9,076 nt of DNA from Candidatus Sumerlaeota bacterium. Lineage in GTDB: Bacteria > CG03 > SLGR01. Numbering within the stretch: the first letter of the stretch is position 1; each line of letters begins with the position of its first letter. The position numbers were made by a program, and so were the translations under genes. The stretch lies in contig SLGR01000204.1 of assembly GCA_007136585.1 (NCBI GenBank), positions 1 to 9,076 on the forward strand, in the 5' to 3' direction. The notes beneath the pieces were generated by a model, which did not search any database, was not told where the DNA came from, and was given only the letters and a program-made list of their open reading frames with translations. Below are positions 1 to 5,338 of this stretch, in pieces.

Positions 1-493
1 CGCCAAGGTTCATAAGGGAAGCAAGTTCCGCCCCCATTACGATCCCTTCTTCTTCAAAGAACCCTCCCTCGACAAAATATCCTCCGGTAAGGAAAACCTC
101 TTTCTCCCTTACGGGATCCACCCCCCGGGCTATTACCGGCAGCTCGTCAAACCCGTCGTTTATCCGGGCGGCGAAATCCAGCCTGGGGGAGAAGGCTTTG
201 AACCCTTCTGCGCCTGCGGCGGCGGAGAGGAGCTCCTCTCCGGGGATCAGCAGATGCTCCAGCGGGAAATCATCCTTCTCCTCCCAGTACGACTCGGTTG
301 TGATCTGGATATGGGAGGATGAGAAGTTAATGATGTTCTCATAGGATATCTCGTCCATACTTGCCAGGTGCGAGTCCAGGAAGAGGTAGACAAGGACGGC
401 GGCGGATATGAGGGCCGCCGTAAGAAATGTGCGGTTCTTCCGGCGCATCATATTCCGGAGAGCGAGCCTGAGAAGGAAAATCCGGTTTCTCAT
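1..493 (-). CDS. ABC transporter permease, FtsX/MacB (LolE-like) family, N-terminal part
   Basis: This is the first 164 codons of a membrane permease whose remainder lies beyond the left edge. The reading frame is open from an ATG at 493-491 to position 1. Seen: a basic N-terminus with an RNMMRRKNRT stretch at about residues 13-22, one hydrophobic membrane segment at about 22-41, then a soluble periplasmic-type region containing ARGVDP (about 122-127) and IVMGAELA (about 151-158). That layout is the known start of MacB-type permeases: a first helix followed by the MacB_PCD periplasmic domain. The ATG overlaps the TGA stop of the upstream ATPase gene (ATGA, 493-490), so the two are probably translationally coupled and form one transporter. 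Members of the family extract lipoproteins from the inner membrane or drive export by mechanical transmission rather than passing substrate through the membrane. The substrate here cannot be told. Family assignment is secure; LolE versus MacB-type exporter is not resolved. Confidence 0.9.
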   Translation of the reverse strand, partial: MRNRIFLLRLALRNMMRRKNRTFLTAALISAAVLVYLFLDSHLASMDEISYENIINFSSSHIQITTESYWEEKDDFPLEHLLIPGEELLSAAAGAEGFKAFSPRLDFAARINDGFDELPVIARGVDPVREKEVFLTGGYFVEGGFFEEEGIVMGAELASLMNLG

Positions 494-1176
494 CTTTTCT
501 CGTCCCCCGTAATCATACCGTCTTTTATCTCTATCGTCCTTTTCGCGTACTCCATTATCGCGGGGTCGTGTGTGGAGAAGATAAAGGTGGTATGGAGCTC
601 CCTGTTCATTTTAAGCATTACCTCCAGGACAGCCCGCCCTGTTTTTGAGTCAAGGTTTGCCGTAGGCTCGTCTGCAAGTACCAGCCCGGGGTCTTTTACC
701 AGGGCCCGGGCGACGGCGACACGCTGTTTCTGTCCTCCGGAGAGTTCTCCCGGTTTCCGGTTCTCAAGGCCACGCAATCCGACCGCATCTAAAATTTTAA
801 AGACCTTTTCATCAACCTCCTTTCCGCCTTTGCCCGCAGCCAGGCGGAGAGCGAACTGGACGTTCTCAAAGGCCGTAAGGACGGGGATGAGGTTGTAGCT
901 CTGGAAAATGAACCCTATGTTAAGGCGTCTTATCTTCGCCAGTTCGTTTGGGGAGAGGACCTCGAGCTCCTTCCCTCTGAAGAAGATCTTTCCTTCGGTG
1001 GGAACATCAAGGCATCCTATCATATTAAGCAGGGTGGTCTTCCCGGAGCCTGAGGGTCCGAATACGGTCGTGAATTCGCCTTTCTCAACTGTAAGGTCAA
1101 CGCCGCGCAGCGCGGCTACCTCAACCGCCCCCTGGCCGTAAAGTTTTCTTACACCTGACATTTCAAGTAAGGGCAT
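490..1176 (-). CDS. ABC transporter ATP-binding protein, LolD/MacB type
   Basis: A 228-residue cytoplasmic ATPase of the usual length for the LolD/FtsE/MacB nucleotide-binding group. All catalytic motifs are present: Walker A GPSGSGKTT (residues 40-48), Q-loop glutamine (Q92, in FQSYNLIP), signature LSGGQ (145-149), Walker B LVLADE (165-170, catalytic E170), D-loop NLDS (174-177) and H-loop histidine (H203, in STHDP). It should hydrolyse ATP to power the permease encoded immediately downstream, which its stop codon overlaps by 4 bp. The ATG at 1176-1174 is preceded by a GGGAGA ribosome site (1184-1189 on the plus strand). The gene probably belonged to an operon led by the TetR gene at 2836-3480, from which an IS110 element now separates it. 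Whether it is still transcribed from the repressor promoter is uncertain. No truncation or missing residue is visible. Confidence 0.95.
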   Translation of the reverse strand: MPLLEMSGVRKLYGQGAVEVAALRGVDLTVEKGEFTTVFGPSGSGKTTLLNMIGCLDVPTEGKIFFRGKELEVLSPNELAKIRRLNIGFIFQSYNLIPVLTAFENVQFALRLAAGKGGKEVDEKVFKILDAVGLRGLENRKPGELSGGQKQRVAVARALVKDPGLVLADEPTANLDSKTGRAVLEVMLKMNRELHTTFIFSTHDPAIMEYAKRTIEIKDGMITGDEKR

Positions 1177-1238
1177 CTATTTTTCTCCCATAATAGTTGT
1201 TACTATGCAGCCATCTTAAAACAGCTGCAATATCCGGC
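1177..1238. other. Intergenic leader of the ABC genes with two small inverted repeats
   Basis: This stretch is probably the native spacer between the repressor and the ATPase, left on the ATPase side of the insertion. It contains the ATPase ribosome site (1184-1189), a 5-bp hairpin ATAGT/ACTAT (1193-1197 with 1202-1206, 4-nt loop) and a 6-bp inverted repeat TGCAGC/GCTGCA (1206-1211 with 1224-1229, 12-nt spacing). No U-tract follows either hairpin on the minus strand, so neither looks like an intrinsic terminator. A weak minus-strand promoter-like pair exists (TTGCAG, 17 bp, CATAGT, with the -10 at 1202-1207), but it matches consensus poorly. The role of the repeats is unknown. Confidence 0.4.
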
Positions 1239-1245
1239 ATCCGTT
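1239..1245. repeat. Left copy of 7-bp direct repeat ATCCGTT at IS end
   Basis: An exact match to 2831-2837. It probably contains the recombination core and adjoining target or donor sequence of the IS110 element. A 7-bp match alone is weak, but both copies sit where element ends are expected from gene positions. Confidence 0.5.
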
Positions 1246-1257
1246 TGTTCTTTTTTG

Positions 1258-1263
1258 TATACT
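1258..1263 (+). promoter_or_regulatory. Candidate -10 element (TATACT) near the IS left end
   Basis: A good -10 hexamer about 13 bp inside the proposed left end. No convincing -35 hexamer lies 15-19 bp upstream in the integrated copy. In IS110 elements a complete promoter is often formed only when the excised circle joins right and left ends; here that junction would put TTAATC 16 bp upstream, itself only a partial -35 match. It could drive the left-end RNA and the transposase. Tentative. Confidence 0.35.
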
Positions 1264-1265
1264 CT

Positions 1266-1430
1266 AAACCGAGGTGATGAGGAACACGCCTTCATTGTTT
1301 GTGTGGCACGACCACGAAAAGGAGAATGGCGCCTCATCTCCCGGCTCTGTGCTTTGATTATATCCTGCGGCTCGACCGCGCAATTCGGGAGGCTAAGCCG
1401 AGCCAGAGTGCATGAGGATTCTCTTCGCCT
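1266..1430 (+). ncRNA. Candidate bridge RNA of the IS110 element
   Basis: The non-coding left end of IS110-group elements encodes a structured bridge RNA that pairs with target and donor DNA and guides the transposase. Here the region downstream of the TATACT box can form a 5' stem-loop (GATGAGG at 1276-1282 with CTTCATT at 1290-1296, two G-U pairs, 7-nt loop), a small hairpin GTGG/CCAC (1303-1306 with 1312-1315), and three nested helices: CCTCAT/ATGAGG (1332-1337 with 1412-1417), CTCT/AGAG (1345-1348 with 1405-1408) and GGCTCG/CGAGCC (1369-1374 with 1399-1404). The last two stack on the 3' side and leave a one-sided 20-nt loop at 1349-1368, a plausible guide loop. The ends of the RNA are estimates, folding was by eye, and guide sequences are not assigned. 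Confidence 0.55.
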
Positions 1431-1457
1431 TAAAAAATTATTTTCAGGAGGTGCTCT

Positions 1458-2831
1458 ATGAAAAAACTCATCGTCGGTGTTGATGTCGCTGAAGCCAAAT
1501 TTGATGTGGCTTTCAGAGATATCAACTGTCAGCCTGTCAGGGCCGATCTGTCCTTCAGTAATTCCTCTGATGGAATCCGGGACCTTATCGGATGCTGCAT
1601 CGCTTCCGCTTCTCTTGCAGGCAAAAAGGTCAAGATTGTTATCGGCATGGAATCCACTTCCAATTTCCATAAGAATCTTGAACGGGCTCTCAGAGACTCT
1701 TCCCGAAACTTTGAGATACACGTTATCAACCCTCTTGCCATCAAGCAGTTCAAGAAAATGAACCTCAAGGTGTACAAGACCGATAAGCTCGATGCTCATA
1801 TGATCGCTTCTTACCTGGCCCGGATGGAGCCGAACCCCTCTTTCGCGCCGCTTCCCGGCCAGGAAGAGCTCAAGGAGCTGACACGGCTCAGGCGGTCTTA
1901 TCTGGAGGAAACCACCCAACTCAAAAACAGGATCAGAAGCCTTCTCAGAATCCATTTCCCCGGATACAAAAGGCTCCTGGGCACGAAAATATCCTCTAAA
2001 ATGCTCATCGCCTTCTCGAACTATTCTTCCCCTGAAGAAATCATCTCCACGGGCATTGATACCCTTGCGGAGTTTTCGGTGTCCTTCAGGCACAGAATTG
2101 GTAGACCTTTCGCGGAGAATCTCGTAAGGCTTGCCGGAAAAGCTCCCAGCAGGGTCCTCCCCGGAGGTATTGCCCTTGCCATCAAGTGGACCGCGCAAAG
2201 TCTTCTCCAGCTTCAGGAACGCATTAAAATGCTCGATGCTGAAATCGTCGCCATGCTCGACGAATACTTCCCGGAACACAAGCTTCTCAGCATCCCGGGC
2301 ATCGGCCCGATATCCGCAGCCGCTATCATCGCAGAGGTCGGAGACATCAAGAGATTCTCTACTCCCGAAAAGTTCATCGGCTATATCGGGCTTTACCCGG
2401 TTGTATGGGAATCCGGTGAGATGAAAACCAGGTTTCAGATGACATACAAAGGCAATAAATCCCTCAAGATGACTTTCCTTGTCGCGACCGCCGCGGCCAG
2501 ACAGTTCAACCCCGCCATAAGACAGATGTATGACAGGCTCAGGGCAAGAGGAAAGTCCAAGAGGGCCGCCGGCGGTGCTGTTGCCAGAAAGCTTGCCTGT
2601 ATAGTATATGCCATACTCGCCGGCGACAAGAAATGGGATCCGGAAATCGCCTCGGAAGGATTGAGGAAGTCTCAGCAGATGGCTGAATCTCTTACTGAAA
2701 AGAAAGAGAGGAACGAGCTGCCCACTGAGGTCGTGCCTCAAAACGCGGTCATTGCCGCAATGGAGTTTAATGGCCAGCGTCGCTCCCCTGGGAATAGTAT
2801 ACTTAATGGAGGCGCAACTGGAAACCCTTAA
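1458..2831 (+). CDS. IS110-family transposase (DEDD plus serine recombinase)
   Basis: A 457-residue recombinase that moves the element, guided by the element's bridge RNA. The N-terminal RuvC-like DEDD domain shows GVDVAEAKFD with D9, GMESTSNFH with E65, and KTDKLDAH with D109 and D112. A helical, charged linker follows (about 135-275). The C-terminal Transposase_20 domain starts at LLSIPGIGPISAAAI (about 277-290) and includes the SG motif (S319-G320), whose serine is the likely covalent nucleophile by comparison with IS621, then KGNKSLKM (331-338). All key residues are present, so the enzyme looks intact. A polar tail of about 60 residues after KKWDPE (391-396) makes it longer than most relatives (roughly 320-420). 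The ATG is set by a strong AGGAGG site at 1446-1451, 6 nt upstream. Its stop ends 4 bp from the converging TetR stop, and codon use differs from the neighbours. Confidence 0.95.
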   Translation: MKKLIVGVDVAEAKFDVAFRDINCQPVRADLSFSNSSDGIRDLIGCCIASASLAGKKVKIVIGMESTSNFHKNLERALRDSSRNFEIHVINPLAIKQFKKMNLKVYKTDKLDAHMIASYLARMEPNPSFAPLPGQEELKELTRLRRSYLEETTQLKNRIRSLLRIHFPGYKRLLGTKISSKMLIAFSNYSSPEEIISTGIDTLAEFSVSFRHRIGRPFAENLVRLAGKAPSRVLPGGIALAIKWTAQSLLQLQERIKMLDAEIVAMLDEYFPEHKLLSIPGIGPISAAAIIAEVGDIKRFSTPEKFIGYIGLYPVVWESGEMKTRFQMTYKGNKSLKMTFLVATAAARQFNPAIRQMYDRLRARGKSKRAAGGAVARKLACIVYAILAGDKKWDPEIASEGLRKSQQMAESLTEKKERNELPTEVVPQNAVIAAMEFNGQRRSPGNSILNGGATGNP

Positions 2832-2837
2832 TCCGTT
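2831..2837. repeat. Right copy of 7-bp direct repeat ATCCGTT at IS end
   Basis: An exact match to 1239-1245. Its first base is the last base of the transposase stop codon, and its last two bases belong to the TetR stop codon read on the other strand. If it marks the element's end, the right end has practically no non-coding sequence. Confidence 0.5.
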
Positions 2838-3480
2838 ATCGTCTATTTTTATTGACAACTGTTATTATATCTCCTTTTTTTCCTATTCCGTCTTCCATAA
2901 AATCTATCATCCTGTCCACTATCTTCATATCCCAATTTTTAAGGGATGTCCTTTCCATTATATACTCGTTTACGGAGGCCCCCAGCTTAAAAAGGATGTA
3001 TGAGGTAAACTCTATGTCAATATCCTTCTTAAGATCACCCTGCCGGATTCCCCGTTTGAGCATCTCCCTGTAAAAACCGAGGGCCCGGGACTCTATCCCG
3101 TAGAGCTGCCTGCTGAGGAGTTCCTTGTCCCGGTAAAGGTGCCCGGAGATAGCCTCAAGGCGGGGGTTCTCCCGGGCAAGCTTTAAACTTTCCGCGTAAA
3201 GGTCCTTAAAGGTATCAAAGAAACTCCTGTCTCTTTCCGCTGAAATAAGAGGGGCAAGGCGGCGGAGCTTCATATCAAAAAAAGATTCCGTGATATACTC
3301 GTAGAGATCAAACTTGTCCCTGAAATACTGGTAGAAACTGCCGCTTGCTATCCCGGATCTTTTTATGATCCTGGCGACGCTTGCCTGGCGGAAAGGATAT
3401 GCGGCAAACTCCTCCTCGGCGCTTTTTATTATCCTGCGCCTTTTCTTTTCGGGCAGGTTAAAGAATGTCTCTTTCGGCAT
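2836..3480 (-). CDS. TetR/AcrR-family transcriptional repressor
   Basis: A 214-residue ligand-responsive DNA-binding protein of normal family length. The N-terminal TetR domain is clear: basic helix 1 KKRRRIIKSAEEEFA (about 12-26) and a helix-turn-helix at about 33-53 with SVARIIKRSGIASGSFYQYF, followed by RDKFDLYEYI, the usual start of helix 4. The rest is a helical effector-binding and dimer domain that defines no ligand. The ATG at 3480-3478 follows an AGGAG site (3484-3488 on the plus strand). Just upstream are two tandem operator-like repeats overlapping a consensus promoter, so it probably represses itself. It most likely headed an operon with the ABC ATPase and permease and controlled their expression in response to a compound they export. 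The IS110 element begins immediately after its stop; if the right repeat marks the element's end, the protein is full length. Confidence 0.93.
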   Translation of the reverse strand: MPKETFFNLPEKKRRRIIKSAEEEFAAYPFRQASVARIIKRSGIASGSFYQYFRDKFDLYEYITESFFDMKLRRLAPLISAERDRSFFDTFKDLYAESLKLARENPRLEAISGHLYRDKELLSRQLYGIESRALGFYREMLKRGIRQGDLKKDIDIEFTSYILFKLGASVNEYIMERTSLKNWDMKIVDRMIDFMEDGIGKKGDIITVVNKNRR

Positions 3481-3506
3481 TATCTCCTCTTTTAAGTCCA
3501 GTTATG

Positions 3507-3538
3507 TGAATACAGTTTCATATGAATACTGTTTCATA
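3507..3538. promoter_or_regulatory. Tandem TetR-type operators (two 16-bp repeats)
   Basis: Two directly adjacent 16-bp copies, TGAATACAGTTTCATA (3507-3522) and TGAATACTGTTTCATA (3523-3538), differing at one base. Each has TGAA...TTCA arms around six bases, the kind of short imperfect palindrome bound by TetR dimers, and the junction forms a 10-bp perfect palindrome TTCATATGAA. They lie between the TetR start codon and its promoter, touching the -10 hexamer (3536-3541) and covering the expected transcription start, so bound repressor would block transcription. Binding by this particular TetR protein is inferred from position. Confidence 0.75.
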
Positions 3539-3564
3539 TTATATATTTCCAAACGGGTTGTCAA
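3536..3564 (-). promoter_or_regulatory. Consensus sigma70-type promoter for the TetR-ABC operon
   Basis: On the minus strand, TTGACA (3564-3559), a 17-bp spacer and TAATAT (3541-3536): a perfect -35 and a five-of-six -10 at ideal spacing. The start site should fall near 3529, about 50 nt before the TetR ATG and inside the second operator repeat. This is the strongest promoter-like signal in the window. Confidence 0.85.
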
Positions 3565-3586
3565 GCGCGCGGGGGACGGTGAGTTG

Positions 3587-3614
3587 TTGCTATTTAAAAA
3601 TTTTTTAGTACAAT
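3587..3614 (+). promoter_or_regulatory. Candidate promoter for the exported-protein gene cluster
   Basis: TTGCTA (3587-3592), a 16-bp AT-rich spacer and TACAAT (3609-3614), each hexamer a partial match to sigma70 consensus. The predicted start is at about 3621-3622, only about three bases before the GTG start codon at 3625. It lies about 50 bp from the TetR operators, so control by TetR is not evident. Confidence 0.55.
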
Positions 3615-3624
3615 TGCCGGCATC

Positions 3625-5328
3625 GTGAAAAAAATAAGGATAGTATTATTCCTTCTCATTGCGCCGGTTGCGGTTTCTTCCGCCCTGGCCGGGACAGGTA
3701 TAATAATTCCCCTGGAGCCCCCTGATTCCATCATTATCACGCCCTCTGATACCGTATACGAGATAGACGGTTTTTTCCTTGAGGAAGATACCGGCCGAAG
3801 ATCTTTTGAGTGGCACTCCCGTATATCGCATGAGCAGCACGGCGTTTCCGGGGCAGGGTCGGGTTCAAGTTTCCTGGATTCGGGGGGGCATACGGTGGGT
3901 GAGGTTGAGTTCAGGAGTTACAGCCCTGTGGGGGAGAACTGGAGCGGGGAGCTGAATACTACCTTTCAGGTTACCCAGTCCCGGAGATACGACCCCTCGG
4001 ATTTTTCTGTGCGGCAGATCCGGTATATACTGAGTGATTCTTCCGGGCGCAACCACCTGACCCTGGGAGACTATTACGCCAGCCTCTCCCAGTACTCCAT
4101 GAACAGGTCGCTCAAGGGGCTGGGGTACCAGAGGAACTTCAGGGAAGGGTGGTATATGCGGATTGCCGGCGGGGTCTTTCATCCCCGGTGGGACCATGTG
4201 GCAGGACTTGGCAAGAACAGGCCTGTTGACCGCCGCGCTGTGGGTCTGAGGGCGCAGGCGGCGGGGGAAAGGAGTATCCTGGGGGTAAACGTTCTTACGG
4301 CCTGGGACTGGGACAGGGACCCCGAGCGCACAACCCAGACAACATACAGCCAGATGCTTTATTCCCTTGACTGGGAACACCGGGTATCCGGTATAATCCT
4401 TTCCGGAGAGCACGCTTACGCTCCCACCAGAAGGCAGCCTGCCGGGGGAAGCGACGAGGATATAACCGGAAGCGCGAACCGGATCAATACCAGGGCGCAC
4501 GCCGGGAACCTGAGGTTCCAGTTCAGGGGAGAGCATGTGACCCCTGATTTTTATACCATGGCCGGCGGGGCGGCAGTTGACCGTTTCAGGATATACGCCC
4601 GGGGCGATTACAGGATCGACAGCAACTGGAGCGTATACGCCGGCAACGACTGGTACCGGAACAATCTCAAGGACCGGCTTACGTCTACCACAAGGACCCT
4701 TATCCCGGAGATCGGCCTCCGCGCCAGGGGGCTTTTTGACAGGAGGAGCCTTCTCTTTACATCCGGGATAAGGCGGAGGGTTATCAGGACGGAGAAACCC
4801 GTAGGGCGGGAGAGTATTTCAGACCGTCTCAACCTGAGCCTGGGGGACAGGTACAGGGCATTATCCCTGCGGGGGGAGACCGAGATAATGCTAAATAACA
4901 GGAGAAAACCATCCCCGGGTACGAAAACCCGGGATTACCTCTACAGGCTGGTCGCGGACTCCCGGCACCTGTTTTTGAGCGGATCCCTGGAGATGAGGCC
5001 CTACATTACCCTCTCACACCAGGAGATAGAGGATTCTTTAACCGGAAAACCCGTGCGTATAAACTCCCTCGATTTTGACCTTCGGGGGACAGCTGTAAAC
5101 AACCTTTCTTTCGGTCTCTCGTACGGGAACAGGAGAAACAGGAGCAGCATACCCGGACAGGATAACAGCCGGGAGGTAAGGTACTCGGCCAACGCTGAAA
5201 GGAGTATGGAGTTTCTCGGAGGGGCCCGTATTCAGGCGGATTTCGGGCAGAGCAGATACAGGTTCTCGGATAGCGAAAGAAACTACAGGGAGAACTTTTT
5301 CCAGCTCTCCTTCAACAGGAGCTTCTGA
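3625..5328 (+). CDS. Outer-membrane beta-barrel protein, unrecognised family
   Basis: A 567-residue exported protein. The GTG start is chosen because it begins a textbook signal peptide (lysines at 2-3, hydrophobic core, ALA cleavage motif at 20-22); no in-frame ATG would keep it. After a short segment (about 23-60), the chain is a long series of amphipathic strands with alternating aromatic and polar residues, turns rich in Gly, Asn, Asp and Arg, and many Tyr/Trp residues. It ends in NFFQLSFNRSF, with the terminal Phe recognised by the BAM machinery. This indicates an outer-membrane beta-barrel from about residue 90 to the end, large enough for well over 16 strands. I see no plug or TonB box, so a porin or an anchor for the two exported neighbours are both possible. 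No Shine-Dalgarno site precedes the GTG, and the mRNA may be almost leaderless. It is probably the first gene of an operon with the next two. Confidence 0.8.
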   Translation: MKKIRIVLFLLIAPVAVSSALAGTGIIIPLEPPDSIIITPSDTVYEIDGFFLEEDTGRRSFEWHSRISHEQHGVSGAGSGSSFLDSGGHTVGEVEFRSYSPVGENWSGELNTTFQVTQSRRYDPSDFSVRQIRYILSDSSGRNHLTLGDYYASLSQYSMNRSLKGLGYQRNFREGWYMRIAGGVFHPRWDHVAGLGKNRPVDRRAVGLRAQAAGERSILGVNVLTAWDWDRDPERTTQTTYSQMLYSLDWEHRVSGIILSGEHAYAPTRRQPAGGSDEDITGSANRINTRAHAGNLRFQFRGEHVTPDFYTMAGGAAVDRFRIYARGDYRIDSNWSVYAGNDWYRNNLKDRLTSTTRTLIPEIGLRARGLFDRRSLLFTSGIRRRVIRTEKPVGRESISDRLNLSLGDRYRALSLRGETEIMLNNRRKPSPGTKTRDYLYRLVADSRHLFLSGSLEMRPYITLSHQEIEDSLTGKPVRINSLDFDLRGTAVNNLSFGLSYGNRRNRSSIPGQDNSREVRYSANAERSMEFLGGARIQADFGQSRYRFSDSERNYRENFFQLSFNRSF

Positions 5329-5338
5329 GGAGCTAAAA

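Larger units (their letters stand above)
1239..2837 (+). mobile_element. IS110-family insertion sequence (ends inferred)
   Basis: A roughly 1.6-kb element inserted between a TetR gene and an ABC transporter gene. It carries one IS110-type transposase (1458-2831) and a non-coding left end of about 210 bp. The ends are inferred from a 7-bp direct repeat, ATCCGTT, at 1239-1245 and 2831-2837. IS110 elements recombine at a short core shared by element and target and lack classical terminal inverted repeats, so a short direct repeat at both ends is what one expects. Removing one repeat plus the interior restores a spacer of about 70 nt between the TetR stop and the ATPase start. The transposase uses ATC for most isoleucines (about 25 of 38 by hand count, ATA 7), while the beta-barrel gene at 3625 uses ATA for about 15 of 32, consistent with foreign origin. 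The family is certain; the exact ends are a proposal. Confidence 0.8.

Noticed and set aside
368-898. A 176-codon plus-strand frame over the ABC genes
   Set aside because: It overlaps the clear permease start and ATPase motifs on the other strand and shows no recognisable protein.
1249-1323. Possible donor guide: CGAAAAGGA (1315-1323) could pair, with two G-U pairs, to TCTTTTTTG at the left end (1249-1257)
   Set aside because: It is low-complexity A/T pairing and lies 5' of the large loop, opposite to the target-then-donor loop order known for IS621.
1176-2850. Direct repeat TCTATTTTT at 1176-1184 and 2842-2850 as a target duplication
   Set aside because: It is AT-rich and overlaps the ATPase start codon and leader on one side and TetR codons on the other. 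IS110 elements do not make 9-bp duplications.
1203-2858. A 551-codon open frame on the minus strand covering the whole insertion element
   Set aside because: It lies antisense to a transposase with all catalytic residues, has no ribosome site, runs into TetR codons in another frame, and its translation shows no coherent domain. It is a by-product of codon bias.
1190-2868. Terminal inverted repeats: ATAATAGTTGT (1190-1200) against ACAACTGTTATTAT (2855-2868)
   Set aside because: The match needs a 3-base gap, is AT-rich, and the right copy lies inside TetR codons. The ATCCGTT direct repeats fit IS110 biology better.
3865-4536. A 223-codon minus-strand frame inside the beta-barrel gene
   Set aside because: Its product is Pro/Gly/Val-rich with no domain. 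The plus-strand gene has a signal peptide and barrel C-terminus, and both neighbours continue in the same direction.
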